A stretch of DNA of 12,148 nucleotides from Rhodobacteraceae bacterium UBA3069 (lineage in GTDB: Bacteria > Pseudomonadota > Alphaproteobacteria > Rhodobacterales > Rhodobacteraceae): the NCBI GenBank assembly GCA_002366795.1, contig DFBX01000110.1, positions 1 to 12,148 on the forward strand, read 5' to 3'. Each line of letters begins with the position of its first letter. The stretch's first letter is position 1. A program made the translations under genes and the position numbers. Shown here piece by piece: positions 5,648 to 12,148 of the stretch. Below the pieces are notes generated by a model. That model saw only the letters and a list, made by a program, of their open reading frames with translations. It made no database searches and was not told the origin of the DNA.

Positions 5648-7058
5648 TCATGCCTCGTCTGACCCGCCAGAGTTCAGGTCTTCCAGCAACCGGCCATATT
5701 TGCTGGTCTGGGCGATCAACTTGCCCAGCGTGTCATGGCCCTGCGCGGCCAGCATCGGGATCAGCTTGCACAGCACCTCTGCCGTGGCCTGCGCATCGCC
5801 CAGCGCCGTGTGGCGCAGCCGTTCGGGAATCACCACGCCCAGCCGTTCGCACAGCGCATCCAGCGTGTGGGTTTCAGTGGTGCCATAGACCACCGCCGAC
5901 AGCAGCACCGTGTCCATGATCGGATGGTCCCACGCCAGCCCGCTGGCCTTGCCCTGCCGTTTCAGGAACGCCATGTCGAAGGGCGCGTTATGAGCGACCA
6001 GAACCGCCCCCGCTGGAAAACTTGTGCAGCTCTGCCCCCGCGATGTCGATCCCCGGCGCATCTGCCACCATCATGTCGGTGATGCCATGTACCTGGGTTG
6101 ACACTGGCGGGATCGGGCGACCGGGGTTCACCAGCTTGTCCACTACCTCGCCTGGGACGATCCGGCCATTGACCACGCGCACCGCGCCGATCTGCACGAT
6201 CTCGTCCTTATGGGGCAACAGGCCAGTGGTTTCGGTGTCCAGCACCACATAGGTCAGATCGCCCAGCGGCGTGTCGCGGATCCCTGCGGGCGAAGGGCGC
6301 GACAGCAGATCGAAATCATAGGTCAGGGGCCGCGCCGCCGTGGGGGCAAAGCGGGCATGGCTGTCCTCGATCAGTAGCAGCATTCCGGCGGCGTGGTCTT
6401 CGCCGCCCTGCCCCAGCGGCTTCAGCCGCGCGTCGAAATCGAACTGCCCGTGCGCGCCCTTGGCGGTAAAGCGCACCTCTTGTCCGGTCTTGTCCAGCTG
6501 GGCGCGGGCCTTGTCCCATGCCGCCTTGTCCACGTAATCGCAGATCGAGGCATGAAGCCGCGGCGGCGCCACCTGCGCCAGCGCCTCGGCGGCCTGCGCG
6601 TCATACAGCACGATCCGGCCCTCGGGGCTGACCAGAACAATCGCCACGGGAATTTCCGACAACAAGGCGGTCAGGCGTTCGGTTTCGGCGGCAAGCCGCG
6701 CGGTTTCCTGCGCGACGGTTTCGGCGGTGTCCATGGTGCTGCGCGACAATTCCCCGCTGACGGCAAAGGCTGCGGGGGCCAGATCGCCCAGATAGCGCGC
6801 CGCGTGCAGGTTCAGATCGGCATCCACCCCCGCATGCGCGCGCGCGCGCATCCCCGCGGCCAGCCGTTCAATCGGCTTGGTGACGTTTTCATCGAACAAA
6901 AGCCAGACCAGCGCGGTCAGCCCCAGCAAGGCCAGCGCGCCGATGATTCCCGCCGTGACAAAAGCAGACAGGGGCGCGGCGGCGAACATCACCGCACCGC
7001 CAAGGCCCAGCAGGGCAAAGAACAACAAGATACGCAGGCGCAGCCCCAGGGTTTCCAT
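5648..7058 (-). pseudogene. Membrane-anchored PAS-like/DEDDh 3'-5' exonuclease (DnaQ-like), frameshifted
   Basis: The restored protein is about 470 residues. It has two N-terminal TM segments (about 10-28 and 33-55), a HAMP-like/coiled linker, a PAS-like domain (about 130-235, SPEGRIVLYDAQAAEAL) and a DnaQ-type exonuclease. All DEDDh motifs exist in the DNA: DTETTG (Exo I), HNAPFDMAF (Exo II) and HTALGDAQAT (Exo III). However, an extra base in the AAAA run at 6017-6020 (minus strand TTTT) shifts the frame after LHKF, so Exo II and III are in another frame. As read, the product ends near 5988 and would be inactive. Removing one base gives LHKFPAGAVLVAHNAPFD. The ATG at 7058 overlaps the upstream TGA by one base (TGATG); a GTG at 7061 is the alternative start. 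Exonucleases of this type commonly accompany DUF294 proteins and acetate-type symporters. Confidence 0.85.
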
Positions 7059-7579
7059 CACACGCCCTCACAAATCGTGGTCAACAGCACGTCATCCGGC
7101 CCCACGGACAGCCAGTCCACGCCGCTGACCGTGCCATCCTCGGCGAATGCCACATCGCCGGTCAGGGCGGCGCGGCGCTGCCCCTCGCAATCGACCAGCA
7201 CACCGACGCGGTTCACCGGCGCCCAGCGGCCGAAATAATAGCTGTCGGCCATGCGCAGCGCGGGCTGATCAGGGTGGGTTCGCAGGGTCGTGGTGTCCAC
7301 CGCGACGAACCGCTCTGTAAAGGGCTTTACATATGTCCATGGCCGGTAGAACGATTGATTTTCGACCGCTTCCACCACTGCGACCCCTTCGGGCAATTGC
7401 CCCGCCGTGCGGCCATACCAGCCATATTCGTTGCTGATGGTGACACCGATCATCGCCGCGCCAGCCGCCACGGGGGTCAGCCATTTCGGCAACCGCTGGC
7501 CCAAGGCGCGGTTCACCAGCATCATCATACCCGCCGCGGCAATCCCGGCCACGATGGTGGCAATCAATTCCAGAAACAT
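7058..7579 (-). CDS. Small membrane-anchored protein of unknown function
   Basis: The 173-residue product has two hydrophobic segments (about 3-22 and 34-48), then a soluble domain of about 120 residues that is probably outside the cytoplasm. That domain has two cysteines (Cys131 and Cys170), which could form a disulfide. I do not recognise a family. The start at 7579 is firm: GGGAGGAG lies about five bases upstream. It lies 28 bases after the DUF294 stop and its TGA overlaps the exonuclease ATG, so the three genes are surely one operon with translational coupling. That context suggests a partner of the membrane exonuclease or of the symporter module. Its frame is intact, unlike those of its neighbours. 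Confidence 0.8.
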   Translation of the reverse strand: MFLELIATIVAGIAAAGMMMLVNRALGQRLPKWLTPVAAGAAMIGVTISNEYGWYGRTAGQLPEGVAVVEAVENQSFYRPWTYVKPFTERFVAVDTTTLRTHPDQPALRMADSYYFGRWAPVNRVGVLVDCEGQRRAALTGDVAFAEDGTVSGVDWLSVGPDDVLLTTICEGV

Positions 7580-7607
7580 AGGTTCTCCTCCCTGCGGGAC
7601 ATGCCCG

Positions 7608-9431
7608 TCAACTCATCACGCCGCGCCCGTGCGACGCGGCCGATTGCATTGTCTTCACCACCACAAACGCGTCGCGCAGGTGGCTGCGCTCGAATTCCGA
7701 AAGGTCGGATGGCGTCAGGTAATTGTCGGGCGCCGCGCCGTTTTTCACCTGCTCGGCCTGATGCGCCAGCCGCGTTTCCGCGATCAGATCATAGGCATCC
7801 AGCAGATCGCGCGCGCCCGATTGCGACAGGACACCGGCGGCCTGCGCAGCCTCTAGCCGGGCGCGGGTGTTGGCCTGCGCCAACTGCCCTTGCAGGGCAT
7901 AGATCCGTCCCAGGTCGACCACCGGCACCACGCCGTTATGCTTAAGGTCCAGTTGGTTCTTATGCTCGCCCGAGCGCAGCGTGGCAAAGCCGCGCAGCAG
8001 CCCCAAGGGCGGCGTGTGTTTCAGCGAATTCGATACCATATGCGCCACGAAGATCGAGTTCTTGGCCGCCGCCGCCAGCGTTTCCTCTTGCAGGCCCGCG
8101 AACAGGTCGGCGTGCCCGCCGATGGGGCGCAGATCGAACATGACGCTGGCCAGCATCTGCGCCATCGGGTCGGGCTTGGCGATCCAGCCTTGGAAGTATT
8201 GCCGCCAGACGCGCACTGGCTGGCACCAACGCGGGTTGGTCGCCATCATGTCACCGGGGCAGTAGACATAGCCGCAGGTGTTCAGCCCGTCACAGACGAA
8301 CTGCGCCAGCGCGGCGAAATAGGGCATATCCGCGTCGCCCACCGCGTCGTCGATCATCAGGCAATTGTCCTGATCAGATACGCCGGTCTGTTCTTGCCTG
8401 CCCTGCGATCCGCAGGCCAGCCACAGATAGGGCACCGGCGCGGGGCCAAGCCTTGCCTCGGCCAGCGCCAACAGGCGGCGGGTGCAGGTGTCGGCGATGT
8501 CGGTTATCAACCGCGTGACCACTTCGTGCCGGTTGCCGCCCGCCACCAGTTGCATCAGCAGGCGAGGAATACGGGCCGTCACCTCTGCCATCTGTTCGGG
8601 TGTATCGGCGCCGACGATTTCCGACACCAGTTCAGCCGAGGACACCGCCTGAAACCGCGTCAGGTCGGTCTGCGTGACAATGCCGACCAGCTTGCCGCCA
8701 TCGACAATCGGGATATGGCCGATACGGTGTTCCATCATCGCGTGTAGCACGTCCGACCCGATGGCCGACGGGGCCAGCACAAGCGGGCCGCTTGTCATCA
8801 CCTGCGCCACGGGCGTATCCACCGGCAGCGCCTTGGCCAGCACCTTGCCGGACAGATCGCGCGTGGTCAGGATGCCGCGCAGCTTGCCACCATCGGCCAC
8901 GCAAAGCGACGATATCCGCGCCTCGTGCATCATCTGCGCCGCCTGCTGCACGGTGTCGGTTTCCAGGCAGGTCACAGGGTTTGCCGCCATCAGCGTCTCG
9001 ACCCGGCTGGTGGCCAGACCATTGCCCATAGGCTTTTCCGTCCGCGTGCGGTCAAAAAACCGCTGCGCGGGCGGGTGATCCGCCAACATGGTGTGAAAAT
9101 CATCCGCCGGCAGCAACAGCAGGGTGCTGTCCACCTCGGCCCGGGCGGCGGTGGGCGATGGCCCGCCCCGCAGCAACCCTCGCTCGCCAAAGGAATTGCG
9201 GGCGCGCAGATGCGACAGGACCACGCCATTCTCGTCCGTCACCTCGATCATGCCCTCGTGGACCAGAAACAGCCCGGGCAGATCCTGCCCCAGCGTTTAA
9301 ACCGGATCGCCGGCCGCAACGCTGACAGCATTGAACCGTGGGGCCAGCGCGGTCAGCGCCGCCTCGGGCAGAGCATAGTAGGGGTGGACCGAACGCAAGA
9401 AGCGCAGGGTTTCGTCAGGCGTAAGCGGCAT
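7608..9431 (-). pseudogene. cNMP-binding/CBS/DUF294 nucleotidyltransferase-like protein, in-frame stop at codon 45
   Basis: From the ATG at 9431 the frame runs 607 codons with one TAA (9297-9299) at codon 45; both sides read as one protein (GDPV-stop-TLGQDLPGLFLVHEG). Domains in order: cyclic-nucleotide-binding-like domain (about 20-130), two CBS domains (about 142-200 and 206-265), a GlnD-like nucleotidyltransferase domain with GSQGRQEQTGVSDQD at 341-355, and a DUF294 C-terminal domain (about 480-600). Proteins of this build are predicted signal-transduction proteins; the substrate of the transferase is unknown. A shorter product could restart at the ATG at 9251 (codon 61), keeping CBS and transferase domains but losing part of the sensor. 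The ribosome site before 9431 is weak (AGGG). It follows the symporter after 98 bases that contain a terminator. Confidence 0.85.
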
Positions 9432-9447
9432 CGAGCGGCCCTTTGAT

Positions 9448-9489
9448 TAAAACAAAATGTCCCGCGCGGAGTGTTCCAGCGCACGGGAC
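9448..9489 (-). terminator. Rho-independent terminator after the symporter gene
   Basis: On the minus strand GTCCCGTGC pairs with GCGCGGGAC (one G-T wobble) around a 13-base loop, followed by ATTTTGTTTT. This is the most complete intrinsic terminator in the window. It lies between the symporter stop (9530) and the DUF294 start (9431). A second, smaller inverted repeat (GGGGGCAT/ATGCCCCC) lies nearer the symporter stop. Confidence 0.75.
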
Positions 9490-9529
9490 CGTTTTTCAAG
9501 CGGAGGGGGCATCATGCCCCCATCCGGGA

Positions 9530-11347
9530 TCAGTGATCCTGCGCTGCGGCTGCGCCACGGGGAACGCGCACGCTTTCGACCAGCTCCTTGATGTGCTGCG
9601 GGGTTTCTTTCGTCATCCCGGCCACCAGGTAGGCCACGGCAAAGTTGATCGCGGCACCAATCGCCCCGAAAGAGGTGGATTTCACCGTCCCCAGCAGCGG
9701 GTCAGCATCGCTGAAGCTGTTGGTATCGGGGATGAAGAACCAGCCCTTGTGCAGGAAGATGTAGATCAGCGTCACGGACAAGCCGGCAATCATGCCCGCC
9801 ACAGCGCCCACGTTGTTGATCTTGGTCGAGAAGATACCCATCATAAGCGCCGGGAAGATCGACGCAGCGGCCAGACCAAAGGCCAGCGCCACGGTCTGCG
9901 CGGCAAAGCCCGGAGGGTTGAGGCCAAGATAGGTGGCAACCGCCATGGCAACACGCGCCGACATCAGTTCGCCCTTTTCCGAAATTTTCGGATTGATGGC
10001 GCCCTTGATCAGGTCGTGCGACACAGCAGACGAGATGGCCAGCAGCAGACCCGCAGCGGTGGACAGCGCAGCGGCCAGACCGCCCGCAGCCACAAGACCG
10101 ATCACCCAGCTGGGCAGGTTCGCGATCTCGGGGTTGGCCAGAACCAGGATGTCACGGTTGAACTTGGTCAGCTCGTTGCCAGTCCAGCCTTTTTCTGCTG
10201 CCTTGGCCTGCATTTCCGCATTCGCATCGTTGTAATACCGGATCTTGCCGTCGCCGTTCTTGTCTTCCCAGTCCAGCAGCCCGGTTTTCTTCCAGGTTGC
10301 CATCCAGTCATAGGCGCTGTCGGTTTCGATCTGCTCGACCGACACGGCCTCGCCGTTCGTGCCATTCGGCCAGAACTGCTCGGTGATGTTCAGACGGGCC
10401 ATTGCGCCAACGGCAGGGGCCGTCAGATACAGCAGCGCGATGAACACCAGCGCCCAACCGGCGGACCAGCGTGCGTCGGACACTTTGGGCACGGTGAAGA
10501 AGCGCATGATGACGTGCGGCAGACCGGCGGTGCCGATCATCAGCGACAGGGTGAACAGCACCATGTTGAACGTGTCGGCGTGGTGGGCTGTATATTCGTT
10601 AAAGCCCAGCTCGCGCACGATCTGGTCCAGCTTCGCCAGCAGCGGCTCGCCGCTTGCAGCGTGGTCACCGAACAGACCCAGCGCGGGGATCGGGTTGCCC
10701 GTCAACTGAAGCGAGATGAAGATGGCCGGAATGGTGTAGGCCATGATCAGCACGACCATATTGCGCCACCTGCGTATAGGTCACGCCCTTCATGCCGCCA
10801 AACACGGCGTAGGCGAACACGACACAGGCACCGATCAGCAGACCCGTGGTGTTGGAAACCTCAAGGAAGCGGCCGAATGCAACGCCAACGCCGGCCATCT
10901 GGACGATCACGCAAGTGGTCGATGCGACGATCGGCCAGATCACGGCAACCATGCGCGCGGTCTGGCTGTAGAAACGGTCGCCGACAAATTCCGACACGGT
11001 GAACTTGCCGAACTTGCGCAGGTAGGGTGCAAGCAGCAGCGCCAGCAGCACATAACCGCCGGTCCAACCCATCAGGAAGGACGAGTTGTCGTAGCCGGTA
11101 AAGGCAATAAGGCCAGCCATCGAAATGAACGAGGCCGCCGACATCCAGTCAGCCGCCGTTGCAATGCCGTTGGTGACGGGGTGAACGCCGCGACCCGCAG
11201 CGTAGAATTCAGACGTGGAACCCGCACGGGCCCAAATCGCGATGCCGATATAAAGCGCGAAAGACGCGCCAACAAACAGCAGGTTGATAGTAAACTGATC
11301 CGCAGTTTCGCGGACCAGTAGCTGCTTTTGGATGAGTTATCGGCCAT
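9530..11347 (-). pseudogene. Sodium:solute symporter (VC_2705-type, ActP-like), two frameshifts
   Basis: The restored protein is about 605 residues, a solute:sodium symporter family (SSS) permease for acetate or a related small acid. Visible hallmarks are FALYIGIAIWARAGSTSEFY in TM1 and after, ADWMSAASFISMAG, GTAGLPHVIMRFFTVP (272-287) and GGLAAALSTAAGLLLA (from 422). A hydrophilic insert at about 330-400 carries an EF-hand-like loop. Two lesions break it. A missing base in the TTTT run at 11326-11329 separates MADNSSK from QLLVRETADQFTINLL. An extra base at CC 10756-10757 splits TQVAQY from VVLIMAYTIP. The ATG at 11347 is fixed by GGGAGGA upstream. The gene is 74 bases after adk. VC_2705-type symporters usually pair with a small DUF4212 subunit, which is not in the window. 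Fragments may be annotated separately. Confidence 0.88.
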
Positions 11348-11382
11348 TGGCCTTCCTCCCTTTTACCACTTCTCTCCCGGTT

Positions 11383-11413
11383 CGGCGCGCGGGATTTTGG
11401 CCACCCCGCGCCG
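11383..11413 (-). terminator. GC-rich hairpin between adk and the symporter
   Basis: On the minus strand CGGCGCGGGG pairs with CCCGCGCGCCG with one bulged base around a loop of about ten. No T-run follows, so it may attenuate or stabilise the mRNA rather than end transcription. Confidence 0.4.
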
Positions 11414-11421
11414 ATACCCCG

Positions 11422-12123
11422 TTACGCGATGGCGCGTGCCACCATCGCATGCATACCTGCGGCGATCTGGTCGATGTCACCCATCGCGTCGATCTTTTGC
11501 AGGGCGCCCTTGCCCCCGTAATAGGCAATAAGCGGTGCCGTCTGCGCGTGGTAAGCCTTCAGGCGGCTTCCCACGGTTTCGGCGTTGTCGTCGGCGCGGC
11601 GTTTCATTTCCGTGCCTCCGCATTTGTCGCAGGTGCCGTCGGTGACGGGCTGCTTGTAAAGGTCGTGATAGCCCTCGCCGCAGGCGGCGCAGGTGTAGCG
11701 GCCCGCGATGCGCGTCACCATTTCGGTGTCGTCCACCTCCAGGCTGATCGCGGCGTTGATCTTCTGGCCCTGCTCTTCCAGCAGACGGTCCAGCGCCTCG
11801 GCTTGCACCGTGGTGCGCGGGAACCCGTCAAGGATTACACCCTTGGCGGTGTCCGGCTGGGCCAGACGGTCGCGCAGGATATTGATCACGATCTCGTCGC
11901 TGACCAATCCGCCCGCTTCCATCACAGCCTTGGCGGCCTTGCCCGCGTCGGTGCCTGCGGCCACGGCTTCGCGCAGCAGATCGCCGGTGGACAGCTGCAC
12001 AAGGCCCAGTTTTTCCTCAAGCATCCGCGCCTGCGTGCCCTTGCCGGCCCCGGGGGGGCCAAGCAGGATCAGTACGGGTGATGGGGCGCTTGCCTTGGCG
12101 GTGGTCATGGTGTCGGTGTCCAT
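11422..12123 (-). CDS. adk: Adenylate kinase (zinc-type LID)
   Basis: Adenylate kinase interconverts ATP + AMP and 2 ADP in the cytoplasm. The 233-residue product has the P-loop GPPGAGKGTQ (22-31), the AMP-site STGDLLRE and DGFPRT (99-104), and a long LID with four cysteines at 145, 148, 165 and 168 (CxxC...CxxC), which predicts structural zinc. The C-terminal domain follows the usual pattern. About 16 residues precede the P-loop strand where most family members start MNIILLGPPG, so the true start could be the internal ATG at 12108. The 12123 ATG has only weak GGGG bases upstream. In many bacteria the main adk lies in the ribosomal secY operon, so this copy beside a symporter may be a paralogue recycling the AMP made by acetyl-CoA synthetase. 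The frame is intact. Confidence 0.95.
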   Translation of the reverse strand: MDTDTMTTAKASAPSPVLILLGPPGAGKGTQARMLEEKLGLVQLSTGDLLREAVAAGTDAGKAAKAVMEAGGLVSDEIVINILRDRLAQPDTAKGVILDGFPRTTVQAEALDRLLEEQGQKINAAISLEVDDTEMVTRIAGRYTCAACGEGYHDLYKQPVTDGTCDKCGGTEMKRRADDNAETVGSRLKAYHAQTAPLIAYYGGKGALQKIDAMGDIDQIAAGMHAMVARAIA

Positions 12124-12148
12124 CGCTCAGCCCCTGTTCATGCGGTTT

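Noticed and set aside
5361..5888. Plus-strand frame of 175 codons following the tRNA
   Set aside because: It runs into the exonuclease antisense strand, is Arg/Pro/Ser-rich and has no motif or ribosome binding site.
6393..7890. Long plus-strand open frames opposite the exonuclease, small membrane protein and DUF294 genes
   Set aside because: These are shadows of strongly supported minus-strand genes; their translations are low-complexity with no family features.
9295..9302. GTTTAAAC palindrome containing the nonsense codon, as a possible cloning scar
   Set aside because: It matches a rare 8-base restriction site, but the surrounding frame is continuous and there is no vector-like sequence, so chance is more likely.
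9443..11002. Plus-strand open frame of 519 codons
   Set aside because: It is antisense to the symporter, rich in Arg, Gln, His and Gly, lacks motifs and a ribosome binding site, and reflects high-GC codon bias.
12127..12148. Possible end of an upstream minus-strand gene (TGA at 12127-12129)
   Set aside because: Only about 20 bases are visible, too few to support a coding call; a DUF4212 subunit there is a prediction only.
1..12148. CRISPR array, insertion sequence or prophage
   Set aside because: No regularly spaced repeats, transposase motifs, terminal inverted repeats or phage structural genes were seen.

Overview
The window looks like chromosomal DNA of an alphaproteobacterium, most likely a Roseobacter-type member of the Rhodobacteraceae. 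The grounds are high GC, a FYDLN-acid family protein (an alphaproteobacterial family), an FNR-type box in front of a periplasmic protein, and a linked set of sodium:solute symporter, DUF294/CBS protein and DnaQ-like exonuclease. This is inference from protein character, not from a search.

Left part (1-1672, plus strand): a small periplasmic Spy/CpxP-like protein (117-515) behind an FNR-like box, two back-to-back hairpins, then accA for the acetyl-CoA carboxylase alpha subunit. Convergent to accA lies a minus-strand group (3976-1691): a GntR/FCD regulator with a perfect 12-bp palindrome just before its start, an unknown multi-pass membrane protein, and a second unknown membrane protein broken by two frameshifts, one of them an 8-bp tandem duplication.

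Middle part (4035-5348): a YgjP/DUF45-type metallopeptidase (minus) divergent from a short acidic FYDLN-family protein (plus), with a double palindrome between them, then tRNA-Ala(GGC). The 299 bases after the tRNA hold no convincing gene.

Right part (5648-12123, minus strand; order of transcription right to left): adenylate kinase, a VC_2705-type sodium:solute (acetate-type) symporter, a cNMP/CBS/DUF294 nucleotidyltransferase-like protein, a small two-TM protein, and a membrane-anchored PAS-like/DEDDh exonuclease. A plausible common theme is acetate use. The symporter would import the acid, acetyl-CoA synthetase (not in the window) would make AMP from it, and adenylate kinase would recycle the AMP. 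The DUF294 and exonuclease proteins are usual companions of such symporters, but their job is unclear.

The most striking property of the window is damage. Six lesions (four single-base frameshifts, one 8-bp tandem duplication, one in-frame stop) fall in four minus-strand genes, and reversing each lesion on paper restores a continuous family-like protein. Three of the four are consecutive partners of the symporter module. Either this lineage has recently lost the module, or the sequence carries indel errors; raw reads or a close relative's genome would decide.
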